Source of the DNA: Arthrobacter sp. ISL-28
GTDB lineage: Bacteria > Actinomycetota > Actinomycetes > Actinomycetales > Micrococcaceae
Reading direction: 5' to 3'
Length of the DNA: 64,000 nt
Assembly: GCF_018613875.1 (NCBI RefSeq)
Contig: NZ_JAGGPJ010000008.1
Location: 62,001-126,000, forward strand
How positions within the stretch are numbered: position 1 is the stretch's first letter; every line of letters starts with the position of its first letter. The notes under the pieces were generated by a model. That model had not been told where the DNA came from. It was given only the letters and a program-made list of their open reading frames with translations, and made no database searches. Of the stretch, positions 42,774-52,154 are shown in pieces. Both the position numbers and the translations under genes were made by a program.

Positions 42774-43349
42774 GTGGAATCACGGCGGACCGAGCGCACC
42801 AAGAGTACCGACTACGCCTTCCGGACCGTGTGGCGCGTGGCCGGGACACCGGACGAGGTGGCAACCATCCTGGGCGACGCCTCGACGCTGTCGGACTGGT
42901 GGCCGTCCGTCTACCTGTCGGTGGAACCCCTCCATGCGGGCAGGGAAAATGGGGTGGGGCGGATGGCCAGGCTGCACACCAAAGGGTGGTTCCCCTACAC
43001 CCTCCGCTGGACGTTGACCGTCACCTCACCCATCACGAATAAGGGTTTCACGATTCGGGCCACCGGGGATCTCAACGGCACGGGCCGCTGGATTTTCAAA
43101 CAGGACGGCCCGGAAACCGTCATCACATATGACTGGCAGGTCAGCGCCAGCAAGCCGCTGCTCCGCCGCCTGGGCTGGCTGCTGAAGCCCGCGTTCTCAG
43201 CCAACCACAGGTGGGCCATGGCCCGGGGCCAGCAAAGCCTCGCACTGGAATTGCGCCGCCGCCGTGCCGGAAGTGAAAGCCACACCGTGCCGGCACCACC
43301 GCCGCCCACGTTCCCGCTTTTGGCGGGGCGTGGGCGGCGGTGGGCTTAG
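42774..43349 (+). CDS. SRPBCC (START-like/polyketide cyclase) family protein
   Basis: A 191-residue protein from GTG 42774, which stands behind GAGGAGGAA. The helix-grip fold shows in YAFRTVWRVAGTPDEVATIL, LSDWWPSVYLSVEPL, TKGWFPYTLRWTLTV and TGRWIFKQDGPETVITYDW, with a long C-terminal helix LKPAFSANHRWAMARGQQSL. Such proteins bind hydrophobic ligands in a deep pocket. The last 17 codons run through a strong hairpin (43297-43342), so the natural C-terminus may once have been shorter. Confidence 0.85.
   Translation: MESRRTERTKSTDYAFRTVWRVAGTPDEVATILGDASTLSDWWPSVYLSVEPLHAGRENGVGRMARLHTKGWFPYTLRWTLTVTSPITNKGFTIRATGDLNGTGRWIFKQDGPETVITYDWQVSASKPLLRRLGWLLKPAFSANHRWAMARGQQSLALELRRRRAGSESHTVPAPPPPTFPLLAGRGRRWA
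43297..43342. terminator. Hairpin inside the 3' end of the SRPBCC frame
   Basis: CACCGCCGCCCACG at 43297-43310 pairs perfectly with CGTGGGCGGCGGTG at 43329-43342. It lies between converging genes and probably terminates both, although the SRPBCC reading frame continues through it to 43349. Confidence 0.65.
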
Positions 43350-43368
43350 CTACTGTATGGACGGTTAA

Positions 43369-46300
43369 TCAGGCGCTGGCGAGCTCCGGTTCCCGGGGCG
43401 GCGCCTCCTCCCGCTGCTTCCGGGACTTGGCGAACCTCAGGTAGAGCGATGGAACCACGAAGAGGTTAAGCAGCGTGGATGTCACCAGCCCGCCGAGAAT
43501 GACCAGTGCCATGGGGTGCTCGATCTCGTGGCCCGGAATGTTACCCAGGACCACCAGCGGAACGAGGGCCAACCCGGTAGCAAGGGTGGTCATCAGGATC
43601 GGTGAGAGCCGCTCACCTGCACCGCGCAGCACCAGTTCGGGCCCGAACTTCATGCCCTCATATTTCTCCAGGTGCTGGCAGTGATTGATGAGCAGAATGC
43701 CGTTCCTGGCCGCGATGCCCATGACTGTCAAGAAGCCGACAATCGAGCCCAGTGACAGGACACCACCGCCGAGGAAGGCGGCGAAGACACCGCCGACGAG
43801 CGCGATTGGCAGCGTGAGGATGACCAGTGTGGCCAAGCGCCAGCTTGCGAAGGCTACCTGCAGGAGCAGGTAAATCACAGCCAGGGCCCCGATGGCCAGG
43901 GTCAGCAGCGTGTTAGTTGCCGCTTGGCGTTCCTGGAACTCGCCCAGGATTTGCGTACGGAAGCCCGGCGGAAGCTCCACTTTCTTGAGCCCTTCCTCCA
44001 TCGCTGCAACCACTGCGCCCAGTTGACCTTCCTTCACGTTGGCCTGGATATCGATACGCCTTGAGTGGGCATCACGCTGGATGACGTTCGGGGTGGGCTT
44101 GACCTGCACGCTTGCGACATCGGACAACAGGATCTTCTCTCCGCTGGGGGTATCAATGGGAAGGTTCCTGATGGCGGTGACATCGGAGCGGACCTCCGGC
44201 GGGCTCCAGACCTGGACGTCATACGCCTTGCCGCCCCGGTAGACGTCGCCAGCTTCCTCACCGGCGACCAGCCACGCCGCAGCCCGCCTGACATCGCCCG
44301 GCTTCAGCCCATGTTTCTGGGCCTTTTCCAGGTCGACCTCGATATTGAGTTGGGGAATGTCCTTTTGCAGCGCCGTGTTGGTGCCGACGGCTCCTTCGGT
44401 CGCTTCAAAGATCGCATGGATTTCGGCTGCCTTTGAACGCAGGAGCCCCAGGTCGTCCCCGTAGAGCCTCACGACGACGGCGTTGCTGGCGCCGGTCAGA
44501 ACCTCGCGGATCCTCTCCTTCAAGTAGGTTTGGACGTCGCGCACGATCCCGGGATAACCATCCACAACTTCATGGATTGCGGCCAACGTCTTGTCATAGT
44601 CCACAGCAGGATCGATGCTGATCCAGTTCTCTCCGAAATACACCCCCACCACTTCGTCCGCGTTGAAAGCCTGCCCGATATGGGATCCACAATTCTGGAC
44701 CCCTGGGATGGTCAACAGTTCTTCGCAGGCCTTCTGGCTGACGCGGTACTCCTCCTGCACGGACGTGCCCGGCTGGGTCAGCCAGTGCATCAGGAAGTCG
44801 CGTTCCTTGAAGTCAGGCAGCAACGACTGCCCCAACAGCGGTGCGGTGAGGGCGCCCACGGCCGCCATCGCGCCGAAGGTCACGTAACCTGCCGCTGGAC
44901 GCCGGACGACCTTGCTCAGGACCTTGTGATAGCCGCGCTTGAGCACCCGGACCAGGGGTGGTTCCTGCTCCTTTAACGGGACCTTACGCATGAAGATCAG
45001 CGCTAGGGCCGGGGTCACTGTCAGGGCCACAGCCATTGATGCCAGCACCGCCAGTGTGTAGGAAATGGCCAGCGGTCTGAAGAAAGCGCCCGTGAGTCCC
45101 TGAAGGAAGAAGATCGGCACAGCCGCGGCGATGATGATCAGTGTGGCGTAGATAATCGGTCCGCGGACCTCCAGGGATGCCTCCAGCACCACTGAAGCGG
45201 TGGAGCGGGTTCCGCCCTCCGCCCGGTGCTGCCTGAGTCTTCGGATGATGTTTTCAATATCGATGATGGCGTCATCCACCACCACCCCGACGGCGATCAC
45301 GAGCCCGGCCAGGACCATGGTATTGACCGAAGTGCCCGTGAGATAAAGGACGGACGCCGCCGTCACCAGCGAGAGCGGGATGGCGATCAGGCTGATGAGC
45401 GCCGTCCGCCACTGGAAGAGGAACGCTCCCAGCACCATTACGACGAGGATGCAGCCGAGCAGGAGCGCGCGGCTGAGGTTGTCCAGGGACTCCTCTATGA
45501 AGGTCGCCGGACGGAAAATCTCCGTATCAATGGAGATGCCGCTGAGTCCCGGCTTCATCTGCTCCAGCGCTGCCTCCACACCCCTGGTGACTTCCAGGGT
45601 GTTGCCCCATGGAAGTTTCTCAACGATGAGCATCAGTCCCGGGCCCTGGTTGATCACAGCGTCGCCAATGAGCGGCTGGTGGTCTTCCACTACTTTGGCC
45701 ACGTCACCGAGGCGGAGCGGCTTCCCGTTCTTCTCCTCGATGACGACTTCCGCGAGGTCTTTAGGCGTGGTGATCGGCAGCACGTGCTGGATGCTGAGCC
45801 TCTGGTTCGGCGTCTCAATGTGGCCGCCTGTGCCAATGACGGAACCCGGCGAATACTGCAACAGGCCTGCGTCCAAAGCATTGGCTGTGACATCCATGAC
45901 CTGGTTCAGGGTGACATCGTGGGCCTTCATCTTGTCCGGGATGGCCTGGACCTGAAGCATCTGCAGGCGCTCACCCCAGATGGCGACGTTGGCCACACCA
46001 GGGACACGCAGCAGGTGGGCGCGGATCTTCCAGTAGGTGATCATGGACATTTCCATGAGCGAGCGTTCATCCGAACTCAGCCCAATCTTCATGACCCGGC
46101 TGGTGGACGAAAGCGGCTGCAGCATCATCGGCGGTGCCGCCCAGGTGGGCAACGACGGCGTGACGGTGGCGATGCGTTCCGAGACGAGCTGGCGGGCCTT
46201 GAGCAGGTCCGCTCCCGGTTCGAAAATCAGCACGATAGAGGACAGCTGCTCCACGGATTTGGAGCGAATCTCGTCCAAGCCCTCGACGCCGTTGAGCGCG

Positions 46301-46509
46301 TCTTCGAGCGGAACGCTCACCAACTGCTCCACTTCGGCAGCGGTCAGACCGATGGCGATGGTCTGGATCTCTACCTTCGGGGGCGCAAACTCGGGAAAGA
46401 CATCCACTGAAGCCGTGCTGAGCTGGACGCCGCCGAACGCCATTATTGCCACCGCGATGGCCACCACCAAGGCGCGGAATTTCAGGCTGAACCCGACAAT
46501 CCGGCGCAT
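43369..46509 (-). CDS. RND family efflux permease (CusA/HME-like)
   Basis: A 1046-residue protein from ATG 46509, one base after the stop of the lipoprotein gene in front. It has the RND plan: helix 1, a large extracytoplasmic loop (VDVFPEFAPPKVEIQT, MMLQPLSSTSRVMKIG, RVPGVANVAIWGERLQML), helices 2-6, a second loop and helices 8-12. Helix 4 carries VDDAIIDIENI near residue 411, the proton-relay acidic group. The start and QPLSSTSR block look like the heavy-metal/cobalt-type CusA group. It normally needs a fusion protein and outer-membrane channel; here only a small lipoprotein is present. RND pumps of this kind are uncommon in Gram-positives. Confidence 0.9.
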   Translation of the reverse strand: MRRIVGFSLKFRALVVAIAVAIMAFGGVQLSTASVDVFPEFAPPKVEIQTIAIGLTAAEVEQLVSVPLEDALNGVEGLDEIRSKSVEQLSSIVLIFEPGADLLKARQLVSERIATVTPSLPTWAAPPMMLQPLSSTSRVMKIGLSSDERSLMEMSMITYWKIRAHLLRVPGVANVAIWGERLQMLQVQAIPDKMKAHDVTLNQVMDVTANALDAGLLQYSPGSVIGTGGHIETPNQRLSIQHVLPITTPKDLAEVVIEEKNGKPLRLGDVAKVVEDHQPLIGDAVINQGPGLMLIVEKLPWGNTLEVTRGVEAALEQMKPGLSGISIDTEIFRPATFIEESLDNLSRALLLGCILVVMVLGAFLFQWRTALISLIAIPLSLVTAASVLYLTGTSVNTMVLAGLVIAVGVVVDDAIIDIENIIRRLRQHRAEGGTRSTASVVLEASLEVRGPIIYATLIIIAAAVPIFFLQGLTGAFFRPLAISYTLAVLASMAVALTVTPALALIFMRKVPLKEQEPPLVRVLKRGYHKVLSKVVRRPAAGYVTFGAMAAVGALTAPLLGQSLLPDFKERDFLMHWLTQPGTSVQEEYRVSQKACEELLTIPGVQNCGSHIGQAFNADEVVGVYFGENWISIDPAVDYDKTLAAIHEVVDGYPGIVRDVQTYLKERIREVLTGASNAVVVRLYGDDLGLLRSKAAEIHAIFEATEGAVGTNTALQKDIPQLNIEVDLEKAQKHGLKPGDVRRAAAWLVAGEEAGDVYRGGKAYDVQVWSPPEVRSDVTAIRNLPIDTPSGEKILLSDVASVQVKPTPNVIQRDAHSRRIDIQANVKEGQLGAVVAAMEEGLKKVELPPGFRTQILGEFQERQAATNTLLTLAIGALAVIYLLLQVAFASWRLATLVILTLPIALVGGVFAAFLGGGVLSLGSIVGFLTVMGIAARNGILLINHCQHLEKYEGMKFGPELVLRGAGERLSPILMTTLATGLALVPLVVLGNIPGHEIEHPMALVILGGLVTSTLLNLFVVPSLYLRFAKSRKQREEAPPREPELASA

Positions 46510-46510
46510 G

Positions 46511-46954
46511 TCAATGCCCCTTCGTGCCGAACTCAGCGCCGAACAGTTCCGCAGCACCCACGGTAACAACGTCGGTTCCGGCCGGCGGACCGGACCGGAG
46601 CTGGACCTTGCTGCCCGTGATCTTGTCCACTATCACCGCGGCCCGGATGTAAGTCTTTGGCTCGGGGTTGGTGTAAACCCAGGTCTTGCCGGCGCCGTCA
46701 TATATGAGTGCCCCGTAGGGGACTTCCAGGGCACTGCCTTTGGTGACCTTCTCCGTGGTCAGCCCGAGCCTTTCGACTGCCTTGTCCGTCAGAGTCAGGC
46801 GGTTCAGGTCCCCTACCTTCTCCATGCTGGCTGGAGCTTCCCCGGTGGGAACAGCGGCAGGTTTCACTGCCGCACATCCGGAGAGGCCAATTGATGCTGC
46901 GCAGGCCAGCACGAGAACAGAACGCCAGCCCCCAAAACCACTATTGCTTTTCAT
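46511..46954 (-). CDS. Lipoprotein with membrane-fusion-protein-like C-terminal domain
   Basis: A 147-residue protein with a signal peptide ending LSGC (Cys27). The mature part reads LTLTDKAVERLGLTTEKVTKG, VPYGALIYDGAGKTWVYT, YIRAAVIVDKITGSKVQLRSG and GTDVVTVGAAELFGAEFG. That is the beta-barrel and membrane-proximal end of HlyD/CusB-type fusion proteins without the coiled coil or lipoyl parts. It overlaps the RND gene in front by 4 bases and is one base from the RND gene behind, so it is certainly part of the pump operon. It may be a minimal adaptor on the outer face of the single membrane. Confidence 0.85.
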   Translation of the reverse strand: MKSNSGFGGWRSVLVLACAASIGLSGCAAVKPAAVPTGEAPASMEKVGDLNRLTLTDKAVERLGLTTEKVTKGSALEVPYGALIYDGAGKTWVYTNPEPKTYIRAAVIVDKITGSKVQLRSGPPAGTDVVTVGAAELFGAEFGTKGH

Positions 46955-49900
46955 GACAATTCCGACCTCTCTGGCAGAACCCGTCCGTTATTAACCAATG
47001 AGCTTCCCCAGTCCGTGTTGGCAGCCGGACCAAAACGCAGGAAGAGAACCGGCAGGACATACAGGGTGAGCAGGGCCGACGTGATCAGACCGCCCCACAC
47101 GATCAGCGCCAGGGGCAGCAGCATGCCGGAGCCGACAGCCCCGCCGAGCAGCACCAGCGGCACCAGCGCCAGGCCCGTTATAACTGCCGACAGCACCGTC
47201 GGCTGAAGACGCTCCGAAGCTGCCTGTTTCATCAGCACTCCCGGAGCCTCCGTTGGCGCCTCCCGTTGCAGGGACTGGTAGGTTCCCATCAATATGACGG
47301 CGTCTCTGACGGCGAAAGCAAGTACGGCTGCGAGGGCCACGAGGACGTACTGGGATCCGAAGCCCCCCGTCAGCCAGGCTGCAATGATGCCTCCCAGCAA
47401 TGCCACCGGCAGGAGCACGAACACGAGTCCTGCGAGCCGCCAACTGCCGAGGACCGTCAGCAGCAGCACCAGGATGCCCGCCGCTGCCGCCGCCGCAAGC
47501 CACCAGATCAGTGAGCCGGCTGCCTGCTGCTCGCCATACTGCTTGGGAATCTCGGCGTGGTATTCGACCGGGAACTGCATTCCCTTGATGGCCGCCTGAA
47601 CGTCGGACGTTACGTCCGCCAGGCTCCGGCCCTGGATGTCAGCCACAACATCGATGCGCCGGGACGTGTCGTCGTGGTGGATGACCGTTTGGTTGGGGCT
47701 CAGCCTGACGCTGGCAACCTCACCGAGGCGGACCTGACCGCCTCCGGGCTTGTCGACCAGCATGTTCTGGACGCTGGTCAGGCTGTTGCGTGTTTCCGCC
47801 GTGCCCTTGACGACGACTTGGAAGACCTTCTGCTGCTCAAACAGGTACCCGACCTCGATGCCCTGCAGAACAGTAGCGGCGGCACGGCGTACGTCGCCGG
47901 GCTTGACCCCTTCCTTTTGAGCCTTCGCAAGGTCTACCTCGATCTCGGCCACGGGCTGATCGGCCGTGACTTCCACGGTCGGGTTGGCGACGCCTCCCGT
48001 GCGGGACAGGATGTCGCGGATTTCGTTGGCTTTCTCCCGCAGGATGGCCAAGTCAACGCCGTACACACGGACCCGGAACGGACGCTCATCAAGAGCCTTG
48101 GCCGCGGCGACCTGCTGCTCCGGGTAGGTGGTGACGTTTGCGTTCAGCCCCGGGTAGCCCGCCACGATCTCCTGGACGTTAGCCCGGACGTCGCCGATGT
48201 TGGCGCCCTCGTCCATGGTGACCCAGAGTTCTCCGGCACTCACATTGGAGGATTGGTCAGAGGTGACGGCCCGGCCCGTATGGCCGCCGACTTTCGCCAC
48301 GCCTTCTACAGTGCTGAGTTCCTCACCCGCTTTGGTCATTAGGCGGTTCATGACGTCCGGTCCCGTTCCTGCCGCCGCATCCAACTCAACGAGCAACGTG
48401 CGGTCAGGAATGGCGCCCACGAGTGGCAGGTCCCTTGTCAATCCCGGCACGAGCGCCACGGCAACAATGGCCAGTATCGCCGCGACGGAAGCGCCCAGAA
48501 CGGAGCTCTTCTTGGCAAAGGATCCCGTGGATCGGCCGTAGCCCTGTCCCAGCTTCTGCGCCAGAGGCGTGGTCCGCCGTGGCCGCTGGCTAGTCCGCAG
48601 CAGCAGGCTCCCCAGCGCCGGCGTCACCGTCAGTGCCACCAGCATTGCCACCGCCGTTGCGAGTAGATACGACAACACCAGGGGCTTCAGGAAGGCTCCG
48701 TCAACACCGGGAACAAACAACGCCGGCGCCAGCGCCAACAACGCCACAAGACCGGCAAACAGCACAGGAACCCGCGAACGCTGCAGCCCGTGAGCGAGCA
48801 GATCTTCCCGGGACATCTTCTCGTCCGTTGCGTCCCTGCGGAAACTGTGCAGATCCGTGATGATGTCGCCAATGACTACCACTAGCGCCAGGATCAGGCC
48901 GGCGAAGGCCATAGTGTTAAGGACGGCCCCTTGGAACTGCAGCACCAGTGCCGCAGCCATGGCGGCCACGGAAATGGCGACAAATGCCAGCAACGCGTAG
49001 CGCCAGGACCGGAAGGCCAGCCCGACCGCGGCAGTCACCACCAGCAGGCTCACGAGCAAAGCCAGGCCCAGCCCGCTTGCAGCCGACTCCAGGAAGGACG
49101 CCGGACGGAAAACGGTGGAATCCACCGTAATGCCTGACAGGCCAGGGCGCAGACCGTCGAGAACTTCCTCAACTCCTGCGGTCACCTCCGCGACGCTGGT
49201 GTCCGGGAATTTCTCGATCACCAAAAGCAGGCCCGGAGACTTTCCGGTCACTGCGTCACCGATCAGCGGCTGGTGATCCTCTACCAGGGTGCTCACGTCG
49301 GACAGCTTCAGGGACTTGTTGGTGCTTCCCTCGACGCTGACCTTCCCCAGGTCCGCCGGAGTTCGGATGGGAAGAACGTGCTGGATGCCGATGCGCTGGT
49401 TCGCCGATTCCAGGAACCCGCCGGTACCCGGGGTTGATGCCTCGAGGAAGCTCAGCGGTGAAACCCAGACAGCGTTGCCCGCCGTCTCCACAACATCGTT
49501 TAGGGTCACTTTCTGCGCACGGAGCTTCGCGGGGTCGACCTGGACCTGCAGCTGCTGCTCACGCTGGCCGTAAATGGAAACGTTGGCTACCCCTGGAACG
49601 CCCATGAGCGCCGGTTTGATGTCCCAGCGGGCCAGCACCGACATGTCGATCGGGGAGACGTCCTCGGAAGACATCTGGACCATCATCACCCGGCTCGTCG
49701 AGGACAGCGGCTGCATCAGGACCGGTGGGGTGGACACATTCGGCAGGGCAAACGCCTGCGTCAGGCGCTCGGCGACGAGCTGCCGGGCACGCAGTATGTC
49801 TGTTCCCGGCTCAAAGACCATCTCAATGGATGACAGGCCCGGCACGGACACGGAACGGATTTCATCGAGCCAGGCGACCCCGTTGAGCAGGTCGGCCTCC

Positions 49901-50106
49901 ATAGGAGACGTGATGAGCTGCTCGACTTCGACGGCGGAGAGGCCCAACGCCTCGGTTTGAATTTCCACATGCGGTGGAGAAAATTCGGGAAGACTATCCA
50001 TTGGCATGGACGGCAGGCTCGTCAACCCGAGCCCTAGAATGCCGGCCGCAGCGGCCAAAACGATCAAACGAAACTTAAGACTCCAGCGGACGAACCAACC
50101 GGTCAT
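46951..50106 (-). CDS. RND family efflux permease, second paralogue
   Basis: A 1051-residue protein from ATG 50106, behind GCTGAGGAT; ATG 50121 is the alternative. It is a close structural twin of the permease at 43369 (MDSLPEFSPPHVEIQTEAL, LMQPLSSTSRVMMVQ, MGVPGVANVSIYGQREQQLQV). In helix 4 the relay block reads VVIGDIITDLHSF, so one Asp and the Glu-Asn of the twin are changed (Glu to His). The two genes may form a mixed trimer, or this one may have a different coupling. It is the first gene of the operon and has a long structured leader. Confidence 0.88.
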   Translation of the reverse strand: MTGWFVRWSLKFRLIVLAAAAGILGLGLTSLPSMPMDSLPEFSPPHVEIQTEALGLSAVEVEQLITSPMEADLLNGVAWLDEIRSVSVPGLSSIEMVFEPGTDILRARQLVAERLTQAFALPNVSTPPVLMQPLSSTSRVMMVQMSSEDVSPIDMSVLARWDIKPALMGVPGVANVSIYGQREQQLQVQVDPAKLRAQKVTLNDVVETAGNAVWVSPLSFLEASTPGTGGFLESANQRIGIQHVLPIRTPADLGKVSVEGSTNKSLKLSDVSTLVEDHQPLIGDAVTGKSPGLLLVIEKFPDTSVAEVTAGVEEVLDGLRPGLSGITVDSTVFRPASFLESAASGLGLALLVSLLVVTAAVGLAFRSWRYALLAFVAISVAAMAAALVLQFQGAVLNTMAFAGLILALVVVIGDIITDLHSFRRDATDEKMSREDLLAHGLQRSRVPVLFAGLVALLALAPALFVPGVDGAFLKPLVLSYLLATAVAMLVALTVTPALGSLLLRTSQRPRRTTPLAQKLGQGYGRSTGSFAKKSSVLGASVAAILAIVAVALVPGLTRDLPLVGAIPDRTLLVELDAAAGTGPDVMNRLMTKAGEELSTVEGVAKVGGHTGRAVTSDQSSNVSAGELWVTMDEGANIGDVRANVQEIVAGYPGLNANVTTYPEQQVAAAKALDERPFRVRVYGVDLAILREKANEIRDILSRTGGVANPTVEVTADQPVAEIEVDLAKAQKEGVKPGDVRRAAATVLQGIEVGYLFEQQKVFQVVVKGTAETRNSLTSVQNMLVDKPGGGQVRLGEVASVRLSPNQTVIHHDDTSRRIDVVADIQGRSLADVTSDVQAAIKGMQFPVEYHAEIPKQYGEQQAAGSLIWWLAAAAAAGILVLLLTVLGSWRLAGLVFVLLPVALLGGIIAAWLTGGFGSQYVLVALAAVLAFAVRDAVILMGTYQSLQREAPTEAPGVLMKQAASERLQPTVLSAVITGLALVPLVLLGGAVGSGMLLPLALIVWGGLITSALLTLYVLPVLFLRFGPAANTDWGSSLVNNGRVLPERSELS

Positions 50107-50480
50107 ATCCTCAGCCCCCATCGTTATTGGAACGGCACCACTGCCGGTTCCAATTACTGATGCGCCTTATTCAGGATCACGCGCAGCGGCGTTGCTGCGC
50201 GTGAATGCCGAGCTGCCTCCCTCAACCCTGCACGTCCCCAACATTCCGGGGACGGTACTGGCCGCGTTGTGATGGATCAGGCGCGGCCAGACGGTGAGCT
50301 ATATTTCTTATCCGAATTAGGTAGAGCTAATCGTGGACAAGCGAGACCACGCTCATTCTGGCACAGGGAATTGGGCATATCAACGGAAAATGCCGGTTGG
50401 ATCAGGCATTTTTGCCTACAGGCAAAGGTTAATCGTTGCATCATGATTGAATGCTTCGAGGCTCTCAGGTCCGGCCGCGG
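50035..50480. repeat. Inverted duplication, left copy (RND start and leader)
   Basis: This segment covers the first codons of the RND gene, its leader and upstream promoter. It is repeated in reverse complement at about 51570-51990. About 100 bases around 50144-50243 are identical in both copies, and similarity continues with small changes through GGCACAGGGAATTGGGCATA to about 50460, where the copies part. The palindrome TTGCCTACAGGCAA at 50408-50421 in this copy is altered in the other. Confidence 0.85.
50127..50289 (-). promoter_or_regulatory. Four-hairpin leader of the RND operon
   Basis: Read toward the start codon on the minus strand there are four stems. TGGCCGCG pairs with CGCGGCCA (50282-50289 with 50259-50266). 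CGTCCCC pairs with GGGGACG (50248-50254 with 50233-50239). CACGCGCAGC pairs with GCTGCGCGTG (50194-50203 with 50178-50187). TTGGAAC plus GGCA pair with TGCC plus GTTCCAA with one bulge (50127-50153). The last ends 20 bases before ATG 50106. All four stems recur in the inverted copy at 51730-51889 while loops differ. This looks like a regulatory RNA leader; ligand and class unknown. Confidence 0.6.
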
Positions 50481-51560
50481 AACACCGGTCATCGAGGACG
50501 CCCAGCGTCGGCGCATCTCATCGGGATAACCGTCCGCGGTTCAACGACTGCGAATGTCTCAACGGCCAGCATCACCACCGCCAGCAACGGCGCGATGCTG
50601 GTTGGCGTCCGGGTGTTTGACGGCACGAGCCCCGCGGCTACCCCGCCATCGGAGTGGATCGAGCGCTGGGAAGCCGTTGGCGGCCGGGATTGCCAAACAG
50701 GCCGACAGGGCGCAGACCACTGCCGGCGCCAGCGTCACGGTTACCTGGACCTTCAGCCCCGCCTACGGCCATGGGATTCTGGGGGACTGCGCTAAAGCCC
50801 TGCCGGCTGAAACCGCGGCGGATAGGGATCAACCAGCGGCGCAATGCCGTCCCAGCCAAGCCGGAACAGTTTCGGCAGCAGGATGACTCAGATACCCTTC
50901 GCATAGTCCCTCCGCGAAATCCAGCGACGATCGGGACCTCGTCATGGCCAAAGGCAGTTACGAATGCGGCCGGGCCAGATATGGATGATGCGCTTCGCCG
51001 TGATGAAGGCTTCTGTGAGGCTGGAGGACATCATCGTCCGGTAAGGTTCACTGTTCAGGAAAGGCTGCACCCGTTCGGGCGGCAAAGACGGAATACGCAG
51101 TCACAATTCCCCAGCAGTGAACAACTGGCTTACACCGCGAGCGCTCCGCGGACTAATTCAATTACGGCAATTCATACCTGCTGAAACGGCAGTAGGTAGG
51201 TACCCGCACCGGCGCACCAACAGTAAGAACCTGCATTTTCGACTCGGCGACTACCTACCTACCCGATTCGGAATCCAGTTACCGGACTCTATCTGACTCT
51301 CTGGAAGCACTTCCCACGCCGGCATTCAAGCGGCTCAATTTCCAGGAAAGGCGTGGCCGCTCCCCAATCCCTCGTAAGAGCAAGGATCTCCACCGATACC
51401 CGTGATTGTGCAAGCCTGAACCCGGCGAAATTGCACCCAGTGCGATAGTGCCAGAACTGGTGCCCTCTGTGGCCCGTTGACGTTCGCGTCGAAGCTGTCC
51501 TGAGCCCACCGGTCCTGGGGTTCTGGTTGTGGTCGGGAAACTCTCCCTCGGCCTGATTTG
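50481..51560. other. Spacer between the inverted copies with a tail-fibre-like remnant
   Basis: No intact gene. Frames near 50540-50780 read NVSTASITTASNGAMLVGV, then TPPSEWIERWEA and, after a slip, AGASVTVTWTFSPAYGHGI. That pattern resembles repeats of phage tail-fibre or secreted beta-rich proteins that have glycine and threonine-rich blades. The rest, 50800-51560, shows nothing I can name. GTAGGTAGGTA near 51190-51200 and CTACCTACCTAC near 51250-51261 form a small inverted repeat. Confidence 0.5.
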
Positions 51561-51569
51561 GCAACTTCA

Positions 51570-51990
51570 AAGCATTTGATCGTGATGCAACGATAAATCT
51601 GCGCCTGAGGCAAAGATGCATGTTCAAACGGGCAATGTTCCGTTGATATGCCCAATTCCCTGTGCCAGAATGGGCGTGGTTTCGCTTGTCCACGAATTGA
51701 ATCTATTCGTAGAAATATAACTCACCGTCTGGCCGCGCCTGATCCATGGCGCGGCCAGTACCGTCCCCGGGATGTTGGGGACGTGCAGGGTTGAGGGAGG
51801 CAGCTCGGCATTCACGCGCAGCAACGCCGCTGCGCGTGATCCTGAATAAGGCGCATCAGTAATTGGAACCGGCAATGGTGCCTGTTCCGATGGCGATGGG
51901 GGCTGAGGATATGAGCGGTTGGTTTGTCCGCTGGAGACTTGAGTTTCGTTTGATCGTTTTCGCGGCCGCGGCCGGCATTCCGGGGCTTGA
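51570..51990. repeat. Inverted duplication, right copy
   Basis: Reverse-complement partner of 50035-50480. It contains the four leader stems (51730-51737 with 51750-51757; 51763-51784; 51813-51822 with 51829-51838; 51863-51889), here oriented toward the plus strand, followed by a GGCTGAGGAT ribosome site and ATG 51911. Confidence 0.85.
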
Positions 51991-52154
51991 GAAGCTTGAA
52001 CCTGTACGGGGCGCTTGTGGTTATCGAGCGCGGTCTGCAGGGCGTGTCGCCCCCGGCGGAACGGAGTTCGAACGCCAGCGGCTGTGCCTGCGCCATGACC
52101 TGGAACCGGTAGGGACCCCCGGGGTGATTTTGCATCGTCCTGGATGCCCAGGCG
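51911..52154 (+). pseudogene. Truncated 5' end of a third RND permease gene
   Basis: ATG 51911 opens MSGWFVRWRLEFRLIVFAAA, nearly identical to the start of the RND permease at 50106. After about 27 codons (near 51990) the match ends and the frame runs into unrelated sequence. The leader and ribosome site in front are intact, so a transcript may still be made that leads into the glycogen-synthase cluster at 52155. Bases 51990-52154 hold no other gene. Confidence 0.8.

Noticed and set aside
45226..46410. 394-codon open frame on the plus strand
   Set aside because: Antisense to the RND permease; Asp/His/Arg-rich nonsense with no homology.
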